5,520 nucleotides of DNA from Akkermansiaceae bacterium (GTDB lineage Bacteria; Verrucomicrobiota; Verrucomicrobiia; Verrucomicrobiales; Akkermansiaceae): contig JALZWJ010000139.1 of NCBI GenBank assembly GCA_023300065.1, positions 1 to 5,520 on the forward strand, read 5' to 3'. Below, one piece after another: positions 1-5,520 of the stretch. Under the pieces are notes generated by a model, which saw only the letters and a program-made list of their open reading frames with translations, searched no databases and was not told the DNA's origin. The position numbers and the translations under genes are program-made. Numbering within the stretch: the first letter of the stretch is position 1; each line of letters opens with the position of its first letter.

Positions 1-1043
1 GGATCAGGCAGATCATCTACCGCTAGTGAAATTTCCTCCAGCCGCTCGATCGAAGCTTCCCCTTCTTTAAAAAGGCTCTGAATTTTACCCAGTTTTTTCA
101 CCGGCTCGTAGCTCAGATAGAGAGCCATCGCGATCGCCATGAAACTACTCAAAGTCATCCCATTTGAGGCCCCAATGTAGATTGCCCCGCTCAACCCGAG
201 CACCGACACAAACTCTACGGCCGGTGAAATAAGCTGGCGATACTTCACCACCTTCATCGAGTATTTTACAATCTCACGCACCCGGCTACGGAAGCTCGCT
301 ATCACCGACTCTTGCAGATTATAGGCCCGGATCTCCATCGGAGCCTGCAGTGATTCCGAGATCTGACCACTCAGGTCACCCGCATTTCTTTGCAAGGCCT
401 TTGCCTTCTTACCCAGACGCTTAGAAATCATCCGCAGAGGAATCACACAGATAGGGATCGATAACACCGCGATCAAAACCATCGAGGCTCCTTCATTCTG
501 GAAAGCTTTGTAAAACAGAAATCCTAAGGCCCAGAGCAAGGTCGCAGGCTGTTGAATGAGATCTACCGCAGCTCGTGAAGTCACCTGCCTCAATTTTTCA
601 GCATCACCAATAAGGCGAGCGAGCAGATCTCCGGAACGATGCTTGTGAAAGAACCCCAGCGGAAGCGTCTGCAAGGTCGTAAAAACCTCATCACGGAGCT
701 TTTCTAACATTCGGAAACCACAGAAACTAATCAGATAAGTGCTAAAAAAACCTCCGATTGCGCGGAAGAAAAACATGAAAGGCAGCCAACCGCACGCGAT
801 CAAAATCAACGTATTACGCTCCAGCTCCCCAAACCATCCCGTCAACGCTTTGACAAACCAACTTGCTTCCCCAGCGCTAGCCTCAACAGAACCGCTTGCA
901 AAAATTAGCGGGAAAATCACATCAATCGCAAGCGGCAGTCCCGCTCCAGTCGCAGCCGCATAGACCAGCCCAGCGAGAACACTCCCCACGAAGTGCCACT
1001 TCACGGGCTTAAAATATTTCAGATAAGGCAAGTAGCGCTTCAT
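1..1043 (-). CDS. ABC exporter (MsbA/lipid-export type), N-terminal transmembrane domain, C-terminus cut by window edge
   Basis: The reading frame runs from an ATG at 1043 leftward and is still open at base 1, giving 347 complete codons. It begins MKRYLPYLKYFKP, a usual opening for type IV ABC exporters. Hydrophobic segments lie at about residues 19-40, 80-105, 163-181, 186-203, 275-292 and 298-312, which fits the six-helix ABC_membrane fold (PF00664). Family signatures are visible: HRSGDLLARLIGD at about 135-147 and EIRAYNLQE at about 237-245, which correspond to the conserved intracellular loops. The nucleotide-binding domain (Walker A, signature, Walker B) would follow and is outside the window. 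The protein sits in the inner membrane and uses ATP to export a lipid or other hydrophobic substrate. The divergent neighbour makes a Kdo precursor, which favours an MsbA-like lipid A flippase, but substrate cannot be read from this half; multidrug or other lipid export remains possible. An in-frame GTG 39 bases upstream is a less likely start. Confidence 0.9.
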   Translation of the reverse strand, partial: MKRYLPYLKYFKPVKWHFVGSVLAGLVYAAATGAGLPLAIDVIFPLIFASGSVEASAGEASWFVKALTGWFGELERNTLILIACGWLPFMFFFRAIGGFFSTYLISFCGFRMLEKLRDEVFTTLQTLPLGFFHKHRSGDLLARLIGDAEKLRQVTSRAAVDLIQQPATLLWALGFLFYKAFQNEGASMVLIAVLSIPICVIPLRMISKRLGKKAKALQRNAGDLSGQISESLQAPMEIRAYNLQESVIASFRSRVREIVKYSMKVVKYRQLISPAVEFVSVLGLSGAIYIGASNGMTLSSFMAIAMALYLSYEPVKKLGKIQSLFKEGEASIERLEEISLAVDDLPD

Positions 1044-1128
1044 CGGTGACCAGATCCTAAACCGCCGCTCCCAGATCACCAGACTTACTTGGATTGACCC
1101 ATCCCGCCCCATCAGGCAAAGTCCGCTC
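1044..1128. promoter_or_regulatory. Divergent intergenic region between the ABC exporter and kdsD (promoters presumed)
   Basis: These 85 bases separate two divergently oriented genes, so promoters for both are expected here. On the plus strand a TTGACC at 1094-1099 resembles a -35 box, but nothing convincing lies at the -10 distance (CAAAGT at 1117-1122 is weak). No clear promoter could be picked on the minus strand, although AGGA about 11 bases before the ATG at 1043 may serve as a ribosome site for the exporter. No good inverted repeat was seen. The regulatory role is inferred from gene orientation only. Confidence 0.35.
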
Positions 1129-2100
1129 GTGGATTTGCTCAAAAAAGCCCGCGCCGTGCTCGCTATCGAGGCATCGCAATTACAACGCCTCGCCAAAAGA
1201 CTAGACGGAACCTTCGCCAAAGCAGTAGAGGCCCTGGAAGACACCCTCTCTCAGGGAAAAAAAATCGTCATCATCGGGGTCGGTAAATCAGAAAACATCG
1301 GCAAGAAATTTGTCGCCACCCTCAACAGCACCGGCGCCACCGCCGTAAATCTAAGCTGCCAAAATGCCCTCCACGGAGATCTCGGCATGCTTTCCTCCGG
1401 TGATCTGGTCGTCGCCCTCAGCTACTCCGGCGAAACCGCCGAAATGATCAGCCTCCTCCCGCACGTCAAAAAACGCGCCTCCCTCATCATCGCGGTCACC
1501 GGCGCCACTACCTCCACTCTCGCCAAACACAGCGACCTCGTCCTCGACACCCATGTTGAGGAAGAAGCCTGCCCACTCCAACTCGCCCCTACCTCTAGCT
1601 CCACCAACATGCTCGGCCTCTGCGATGCTCTCGCCATGGTCTTACTGGAGAAACGTGGCTTCCGGGCCGAAGACTTCGCCGAGCTCCACCCCGGAGGTAG
1701 CCTTGGCAAATATCTCCTAACCCGTGTCCGCGATATCATGAGGACAGGCTCAGCCCTCGCCATCGTTCCAACCTCCGCGAACGTTCAGACCGCTGTTTCC
1801 ACCATGCTAGAAGCCCGCGCTGGAGCTGCCATCATCGTGAATCCTGACGACTCTCTCGCCGGGATATTTACCCACGGCGACTTCATCCGCGGCTACCAAT
1901 CCGACCGCGGAATCGGAGACGCCCCCGTCTCAAAGCACATGACGTCCGACCCCATTACGGTTCGGGAAGATGACTTAGCCGTAGAGATCATAAAGACCCT
2001 GCGTGAACATAAGATCGATGACTTGATCGTCCTCGACTCTACCGGGAAAACCGTAGGCCTCGTCGACGTCCAAGACCTCTCACGCACAGGCCTCACTTAA
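1129..2100 (+). CDS. kdsD: Arabinose-5-phosphate isomerase, KdsD/KpsF/GutQ family (SIS domain plus two CBS domains)
   Basis: This 323-residue protein has the length and full architecture of the KdsD/KpsF family. The enzyme interconverts D-ribulose 5-phosphate and D-arabinose 5-phosphate (EC 5.3.1.13) in the cytoplasm, the first step toward Kdo of lipopolysaccharide or capsule. The SIS sugar-isomerase domain covers about residues 35-180, with GVGKSENIGKK (50-60), HGDLGM (82-87), SYSGETAE (98-105), EEACPLQLAPTSSSTN (145-160) and ELHPGGSLGK (185-194). Aligned by eye to E. coli KdsD, the four catalytic residues (Lys59, Glu111, Glu152, His193) fall on K53, E105, E146 and H187 at a constant offset, so the enzyme should be active. 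Two CBS repeats follow, about 201-257 and 268-320, with IFTHGDFIRG and LVDVQDLSRTG. The start is GTG with no clear Shine-Dalgarno. GutQ- and KpsF-type paralogues share this architecture, so the exact pathway (LPS or capsule) is inferred from the neighbouring exporter. Its stop shares TTAA (2097-2100) with the convergent gene. Confidence 0.95.
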   Translation: MDLLKKARAVLAIEASQLQRLAKRLDGTFAKAVEALEDTLSQGKKIVIIGVGKSENIGKKFVATLNSTGATAVNLSCQNALHGDLGMLSSGDLVVALSYSGETAEMISLLPHVKKRASLIIAVTGATTSTLAKHSDLVLDTHVEEEACPLQLAPTSSSTNMLGLCDALAMVLLEKRGFRAEDFAELHPGGSLGKYLLTRVRDIMRTGSALAIVPTSANVQTAVSTMLEARAGAAIIVNPDDSLAGIFTHGDFIRGYQSDRGIGDAPVSKHMTSDPITVREDDLAVEIIKTLREHKIDDLIVLDSTGKTVGLVDVQDLSRTGLT

Positions 2101-2726
2101 GCGAATCTCTCACCAGAGCCAGCACTGATCGGGATCCAGTCATGGAGCACCGCCGCGAATAGGATAAAGAGTGCACCGTTCATCTCCAACACCTCTTCAA
2201 TGAGGACAAAATGCATCCGCTCGAAAATGCTGCCGAGGACTAGGAAAACACCTCCTACCACTGCAAATCGCACCACCTGTGATTTAAAAAACTCTCTCGG
2301 GTGCAAGGCCGCCCAGTTTCCTGGCACCACCAATATCGTCACGATCAGGAAAAGATAGAGCACCACAAAGAAAACATTCCGCCCCATCCCAGTTCCCAGC
2401 TTGATCAAGATCCCAGGGATATTGAGAAGCTCCAAATCCAATTCACGGATGAAAAACAAAAGGCTAGTGAGGACAAAAAAACACGCCAATTTCCGCTCTA
2501 ACCCCTTCAGCTGAAGACTCCTGAAAAAGACCAAGATCGCCGCAAACAGATAACTAAAAGCCGAAACCGCCTCCACGAACTCCCCCTCTTCGGAAATCGC
2601 ATCATTCCCGATAGAGAACTCATAGAGCGTCAAGGCATTCAGAATGATCAAGAACACACCCATCGCAATATATGTCCGTCCACCTGAAGTCACAGAGGCA
2701 CAGTAGAATCCATTCCTTACCCCCAC
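2097..2726 (-). CDS. Six-helix integral membrane protein of unknown function
   Basis: No family was recognised with confidence. The 209-residue product is strongly hydrophobic, with likely membrane helices at about 19-37, 51-69, 79-95, 117-136, 152-168 and 183-199, so it should lie in the inner membrane. Acidic residues sit at helix edges: EEGEFVEAVSAF (46-57), FIRELDLELLN (92-102) and MHFVLIEEVLEMNGA (171-185). This pattern recalls small multi-pass families with a conserved Glu pair in a helix, but no enzyme signature is evident. The start given is a GTG at 2726 without a good ribosome site. An ATG at 2663 (residue 22), directly before the first helix and with AGGTGGA 15 bases upstream, would give 188 residues and is a real alternative. 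The gene lies 54 bases downstream of the DUF4230 gene on the same strand and is probably transcribed with it. Its stop overlaps the kdsD stop, so both transcripts converge with no room for a terminator between them. Confidence 0.75.
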   Translation of the reverse strand: MGVRNGFYCASVTSGGRTYIAMGVFLIILNALTLYEFSIGNDAISEEGEFVEAVSAFSYLFAAILVFFRSLQLKGLERKLACFFVLTSLLFFIRELDLELLNIPGILIKLGTGMGRNVFFVVLYLFLIVTILVVPGNWAALHPREFFKSQVVRFAVVGGVFLVLGSIFERMHFVLIEEVLEMNGALFILFAAVLHDWIPISAGSGERFA

Positions 2727-2749
2727 AAGGGCTAAGCCTAACTAGCCTC

Positions 2750-2766
2750 CACTATTTTAAATAGTG
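2750..2766. repeat. Perfect 8-bp inverted repeat between the DUF4230 and six-helix membrane genes
   Basis: The sequence CACTATTTTAAATAGTG has arms CACTATTT and AAATAGTG around a single T. It lies in the 54-base gap after the DUF4230 stop and before the next minus-strand gene. As RNA it could form only a weak A/U-rich hairpin of about 7 pairs with a 3-base loop. It is not followed by a U tract on the minus strand, so it is a poor intrinsic terminator. It could be an operator or a chance palindrome. Confidence 0.4.
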
Positions 2767-2780
2767 CCCAGATTCCTCCC

Positions 2781-3428
2781 CTACTTGAGCTTCTTCTTAA
2801 ACTGGACCTCACCATCGGTAAGATCCTCCAAACGAGTGTGGATAATGCGCTCCGCCTCCTCCAAAATATCGCTATTCTGGATCGCATCGATCCGCGCCTG
2901 CTGGTGGAGTAAATTAGTCGCATGCTCGCGGTCCTTCTCACTTAGCCGGTTCAAAGCCCCACTGCTCGAAAAGAAAGTATCGTAGTTCAAAAGCGACACT
3001 CCCAAAAGCCGTGGCTCCGGCCACGCCCCAACCACCTCATTTCCTTTGAGCTCGAAGCCCTCGAACTCGCCCAAATCATACCCCGCCTTCACCTCAAAGT
3101 CCCCCTTCAGAATAAAGACCTTCTTCGAACGCATCCACGTGCTCTCGAATTTCACCACCGTCTGGGTGCGCCGCTTCACCACCACCAGCTCACGAGTTTC
3201 TTGGCTATCTAGTGTCAGCGTATACCCATCCACCTTTACCTCCGTATTCGTCACTGCGCCCAGCGCCCGGGTCAGTTTTTCCAGTGGAGAGCCCAGCGCC
3301 TGAATCGGCTTCGCGATGAAAAAGTGGAACGCCGCCATCCCCGCGATCCCCAACACCACAAGGATAGCGAAGTATTTGAAATAACGATCCACGCTCCCTC
3401 TGCCTCGTCGTTGCTCTTTCTCTCTCAT
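2781..3428 (-). CDS. DUF4230-family protein with one N-terminal membrane anchor
   Basis: The product is 215 residues from an ATG at 3428. A basic N-terminus (MREKEQRRGRG) precedes one membrane helix at about 17-38, so the remainder is probably periplasmic or outside the inner membrane. The rest resembles DUF4230 (PF14014) by eye: a beta-rich part with ETRELVVVKRRTQTVVKFES (77-96), then KKVFILKGDFEVKAGYDLGE (102-121), then VVGAWPEPRLLGVSL (132-146), then a charged helical tail at about 160-202. The AGYDL motif followed by a P-rich strand and a long helix is typical of that family, whose biochemical role is unknown. A longer frame reaches a GTG at 3497, but it would run through the inverted repeat and the divergent control region, so the ATG just before the basic stretch and helix is preferred. 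No good Shine-Dalgarno is present; an A8 tract (3437-3444 on the opposite strand as T8) lies 8 bases before the start. The next gene, 54 bases downstream, also encodes a membrane protein. Confidence 0.82.
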   Translation of the reverse strand: MREKEQRRGRGSVDRYFKYFAILVVLGIAGMAAFHFFIAKPIQALGSPLEKLTRALGAVTNTEVKVDGYTLTLDSQETRELVVVKRRTQTVVKFESTWMRSKKVFILKGDFEVKAGYDLGEFEGFELKGNEVVGAWPEPRLLGVSLLNYDTFFSSSGALNRLSEKDREHATNLLHQQARIDAIQNSDILEEAERIIHTRLEDLTDGEVQFKKKLK

Positions 3429-3519
3429 AGAATACGTTTTTTTTGAAATCGCCGAGCCAATCCTTTGCTCTTGCCTAAACACTCGCGGAGTGTTCACTAG
3501 CTCGCAAGTAAAACAAACC
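3429..3519. promoter_or_regulatory. Divergent control region between the DUF4230 gene and the 166-residue gene
   Basis: With the chosen starts, 91 bases separate two genes that point away from each other, so both promoters should lie here. On the plus strand TTGCCT (3471-3476) and CACTAG (3495-3500) are 18 bases apart and could act as weak -35 and -10 boxes. If so, the inverted repeat at 3478-3494 would lie between them. No convincing minus-strand promoter could be chosen. The promoter reading is inference; the orientation and the repeat are directly visible. Confidence 0.4.
3478..3494. repeat. Perfect 7-bp inverted repeat, candidate operator
   Basis: The sequence AACACTCGCGGAGTGTT has arms AACACTC and GAGTGTT around GCG. 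It is in the middle of the divergent control region, where a dimeric regulator could control both genes. Length and symmetry suit a helix-turn-helix dimer site. A short RNA hairpin in one of the leaders is the alternative. No regulator gene is present in the window. Confidence 0.5.
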
Positions 3520-4020
3520 GTGACTGCATTCGAAATCTATCAGAAAATTGACCCTTCCCTCATCAGTGAAATGTTTCTCTGGATCCGGGATAATGACCGC
3601 CAACTTTATAAGTCAACCGTCGCCACCCTTACCGCGAACCGCCGCCTCCGCCCGGCCTTCGTAGAAAAAAAACCTGTCCCGGAACAGATCGCGTGGCTGC
3701 ACAAAACGCTAAAGCTCCGCACCAGCGACACCATCGGAGAGCACCTCTTCCAAGTCTACTTCATGAAAGGTCAGCAAGATCTCCTGAAAGGATTCTGCGA
3801 CGGCATGGGAATCAAGCACGACGGCGAAGGATCTGTCGAAGAAGCCCTCCCAGAGACTCTCGATGACGCAAAACTTAAAGCCACCATCGACACCCTCGTT
3901 GGCAGCCATGAGCCAAAACTCGTCTCCCTCTACCTCCGGGTTTTCAATCTCCAGACCGCAACGGGATGGACGAATCTTGCGGAACTCCTGGAGTCAGACG
4001 CCAGACTCGCCCTCGCTTAA
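3520..4020 (+). CDS. Conserved-looking soluble helical protein of unknown function
   Basis: The family was not recognised. From a GTG at 3520 the product is 166 residues (MTAFEIYQKIDPSLISEMFL at the start), with no signal peptide and no membrane helix, so it is probably cytoplasmic. It looks mainly alpha-helical. A basic segment (NRRLRPAFVEKKP, 40-52) is followed by EQIAWLHKTLKLR (55-67), then EHLFQVYFMKGQQDLLKGFC (74-93) and DGMGIKHDGEGSVEEALPE (94-112), and a C-terminal helical part ending LAELLESDARLALA. The stretch GFCDGMGIKHDGEG followed by VSLYLRVFN looks like a family signature, but I cannot attach a function. There is no Cys/His metal cluster or obvious catalytic motif. An upstream in-frame GTG at 3490 would add 10 residues but falls inside the inverted repeat, so 3520 is preferred; neither has a Shine-Dalgarno. 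Third codon positions are C-rich and the frame is open throughout, which supports real coding. Its end is 4 bases from the convergent aminotransferase. Confidence 0.75.
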   Translation: MTAFEIYQKIDPSLISEMFLWIRDNDRQLYKSTVATLTANRRLRPAFVEKKPVPEQIAWLHKTLKLRTSDTIGEHLFQVYFMKGQQDLLKGFCDGMGIKHDGEGSVEEALPETLDDAKLKATIDTLVGSHEPKLVSLYLRVFNLQTATGWTNLAELLESDARLALA

Positions 4021-4024
4021 TTGC

Positions 4025-5266
4025 TCAATCGGCCAAGAGACCCTGCACGGTCTCGATGCCGAAGCTCAGTTCCTCCTCCGAGATCGTAAACGGAGGAGTG
4101 AACGAGAGCACATTCCCCCCAGGTCCATCCGCTAGAAAGAGGAGGCCTTTTGCCAAAAGCGCGGCCAACAACGGGCCCGCATTTTGATCCAGCTCCACGC
4201 CCCACATCGAGCCGCGTCCACGCACCTCCACGATTGATTCGTGGCAGAGACCAGCCAGCGCTTTTTCTAGCCGCAGCCCAGCTTGCGCTACCAGCGCCAG
4301 GGTCTCCGGTCTTTCTAAAATTTCGAGCGATGTCAACGCCATCGCACAGCCCACCGGATTCCCCAGAAAAGTGCTCGTATGCAGAGCCTCCCCCGTGCTC
4401 TCCGGCCATCGATCCATCACCTCAGCCTTACCAACACAGGCTGAAATCGGGAAGCCCCCGCTCAGAGCCTTCCCCACACAAATCAGGTCTGGCACCACCT
4501 CATCCCACTCGCACGCGAACCACTTTCCCGTCCGGTGGAAACCCGTATAGATTTCATCAAAAATCAAAAGCGCCCCATGCTCATCACACCACTCTCGCAG
4601 CGCCGCCAGAAACCCTGGCGGGGGCAGGATCTTCCCACCTCTCCCTTGCACCGGCTCCACTAGCACCGCGCCGATATCCCCGCCGGTCGGGAGGTCGAAT
4701 GATCCATACGGCACGCGAGTCGTGACCTCGGCCAACTGATCTACAAAAGGACCGCGGAATTTCGCCAAATCAGTTCCCAGTAAACTCCCATAACCCAGCC
4801 CGTGGTAGCCTTCAGAAAAAGCCATCACGCCCGGCTTCCCCGTCGCGAGGCGCGCCGTCTTTAGCGCCGTCTCTACCGCCTCAAACCCAGAGTTCGACAA
4901 CACAACCTTCCCCTTTCCATGCCCCCACCGCTCGTAAGTGAGTTTAGAAAGTTTAGCACAAAGCTCCCCCTTTAGTGCCGTGGGATGCACATCTCCCATC
5001 CCATGAAGAAGACGGCCAGATTGATGATGCATCGCCGCTACGACTTCCACATTTCGGTGCCCCAATCCAGCCACTCCGAAGGCACTCGTGAAATCTAAAA
5101 AACGATTCCCATCCGCATCCCAAACATTCGTCCCCTCCGCTTCTTCCCAAAAAACCGGCCAGGTCTCATCTTGGTAAGTCACATTCCGACTTTCATGCTC
5201 ACGTAATCGTGCCGCCAACTCTCGAGAACGAGGGCCGGGGATCTCGGTCTTAAGTTCAGGAATCAT
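4025..5266 (-). CDS. Class III PLP-dependent aminotransferase (aspartate aminotransferase family, substrate unknown)
   Basis: This complete 413-residue protein has the length and motif order of class III aminotransferases (PF00202), cytoplasmic PLP enzymes that move an amino group, often an omega-amino group, to a keto acid. Visible motifs are NVWDADGNRFLDFTSAFGVA (47-66), SNSGFEAVETALKTAR (124-139) for phosphate binding, SEGYHGLGYGS (151-161), VEPVQGRGG (203-211), IFDEIYTGFHRTGKWF (235-250) with D237 expected to bind the pyridine nitrogen, and VGKALSGGFPIS (264-275) with K266 as the expected Schiff-base lysine. TSTFLGNPVGCA (297-308) and FTPPFTISEEEL (389-400) complete the fold. Phe128 stands where GABA and acetylornithine aminotransferases usually have Ala (SGAEA). 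The EPVQGRGG and GEALHTSTFLGNP forms suggest a subgroup distinct from ArgD and GabT, so no symbol is given. The ATG at 5266 overlaps the stop of the upstream rhomboid gene by four bases (ATGA), implying translational coupling. Confidence 0.95.
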   Translation of the reverse strand: MIPELKTEIPGPRSRELAARLREHESRNVTYQDETWPVFWEEAEGTNVWDADGNRFLDFTSAFGVAGLGHRNVEVVAAMHHQSGRLLHGMGDVHPTALKGELCAKLSKLTYERWGHGKGKVVLSNSGFEAVETALKTARLATGKPGVMAFSEGYHGLGYGSLLGTDLAKFRGPFVDQLAEVTTRVPYGSFDLPTGGDIGAVLVEPVQGRGGKILPPPGFLAALREWCDEHGALLIFDEIYTGFHRTGKWFACEWDEVVPDLICVGKALSGGFPISACVGKAEVMDRWPESTGEALHTSTFLGNPVGCAMALTSLEILERPETLALVAQAGLRLEKALAGLCHESIVEVRGRGSMWGVELDQNAGPLLAALLAKGLLFLADGPGGNVLSFTPPFTISEEELSFGIETVQGLLAD

Positions 5267-5520
5267 CGCGATTGAATCATAGCTAAAATGGCACCCGCGG
5301 CCGAAAGCCCGACTAAGACGAACGAGACACTCCCCACCGCTAAATCCCGCTTCAAAATGATCGGGCGTTGAGGTGAGGAAGACTTAGGAAAAACGAGCAG
5401 CGCATAAGCGGCCCCCGTCACTAGCCCCCCAAAGTGGGCCGCATTATCGATAAAGCGGTAGCCAAAGAGCCCGATCACGACCAATGAGACGAGGATCCCA
5501 AGCAAGCGATGCCGAGCGGG
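5263..5520 (-). CDS. Rhomboid-family intramembrane serine protease, C-terminal fragment (N-terminus off the right edge)
   Basis: The frame is open from the right edge to a TGA at 5263-5265, giving 85 visible residues; the true start lies beyond base 5520. A hydrophobic helix (fragment residues about 6-20) is followed by FIDNAAHFGGLVTGAAYALL (23-42). This is the rhomboid helix carrying the catalytic histidine (H29 of the fragment) and the small-residue GG..TG packing motif. The serine helix (GxSG) would be upstream, outside the window, so activity cannot be confirmed. A further hydrophobic helix at about 59-81 follows a short basic loop (SSSPQRPIILKRD), which suggests a 6+1 topology rather than the six-helix GlpG core. 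The protein would sit in the inner membrane and cleave membrane-spanning substrates. The gene ends in an ATGA overlap with the aminotransferase. An inactive rhomboid-like protein is the alternative. Confidence 0.85.
   Translation of the reverse strand, partial: PARHRLLGILVSLVVIGLFGYRFIDNAAHFGGLVTGAAYALLVFPKSSSPQRPIILKRDLAVGSVSFVLVGLSAAGAILAMIQSR

Noticed and set aside
739..963. Plus-strand open frame of 74 residues
   Set aside because: It lies opposite the well-supported ABC exporter membrane domain and has no recognisable motif or sensible start context; it is an antisense shadow.
1351..1763. Minus-strand open frames opposite kdsD
   Set aside because: kdsD has intact catalytic motifs across this span. 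The opposite frames are low-complexity (Gly/Glu- or Arg/Ser-rich) and show no domain.
2730..2747. Short inverted repeat GGCTA...TAGCC upstream of the six-helix gene
   Set aside because: Five base pairs with an 8-base loop is within chance expectation, and no U tract or other signal supports it.
3429..3497. N-terminal extension of the DUF4230 gene to GTG at 3497
   Set aside because: It would run through the inverted repeat and overlap the alternative start of the divergent gene, and the ATG at 3428 directly precedes the basic stretch and membrane helix.
4603..4621. Hairpin with arms CCGCCAG and CTGGCGG and a 5-base loop
   Set aside because: It lies inside the aminotransferase coding region with no U tract, and its bases are explained by the codons; a terminator role is unlikely.
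4150..4725. 191-residue plus-strand open frame opposite the aminotransferase
   Set aside because: The translation is rich in Pro, Ser and His without domain features, as expected for the reverse of a GC-rich coding sequence, and the aminotransferase is certain.

Overview
The window reads as an ordinary chromosomal stretch from a Gram-negative bacterium. It holds seven genes packed with little space between them; two are cut by the window edges. An arabinose-5-phosphate isomerase (a Kdo/LPS pathway enzyme) next to an MsbA-type exporter implies an outer membrane with lipopolysaccharide. The DUF4230 protein, several GTG starts, weak or absent Shine-Dalgarno sequences and mid-50s G+C would fit the Verrucomicrobia/PVC group. 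That placement is inference from general gene style, not from a marker gene.

Layout from left to right. Positions 1-1043 (minus) carry the N-terminal membrane half of an ABC exporter whose ATPase domain lies off the left edge. An 85-base divergent gap separates it from kdsD/kpsF (1129-2100, plus). The kdsD stop overlaps tail-to-tail, within one TTAA, the stop of a six-helix membrane protein of unknown function (2097-2726, minus). Just upstream of that gene on the same strand is a single-pass DUF4230 protein (2781-3428, minus). A 91-base divergent control region with a perfect 7-bp inverted repeat follows. Next comes an unrecognised soluble, mostly helical protein (3520-4020, plus). It meets tail-to-tail, 4 bases apart, a complete class III PLP aminotransferase (4025-5266, minus). 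The aminotransferase start overlaps by ATGA the end of a rhomboid-family membrane protein (5263-5520, minus) that enters from the right edge.

How the genes may work together. KdsD and the exporter share an outer-membrane theme: KdsD makes the precursor of Kdo, and MsbA-like exporters flip lipid A-core. The DUF4230 and six-helix genes are probably co-transcribed membrane proteins. The rhomboid and aminotransferase genes are probably translationally coupled, but no shared pathway is evident. The plus strand is C-rich over G in genes of both orientations, so the minus strand is probably the leading strand, with kdsD and the 166-residue gene running against replication.

I saw no tRNA, rRNA, CRISPR array, insertion sequence, phage gene, toxin-antitoxin pair or defence cassette. 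I do not think a new multi-gene system is visible here. The most checkable leads are the inverted repeat in the divergent control region, the two unknown membrane/soluble families, and the rhomboid-aminotransferase coupling.
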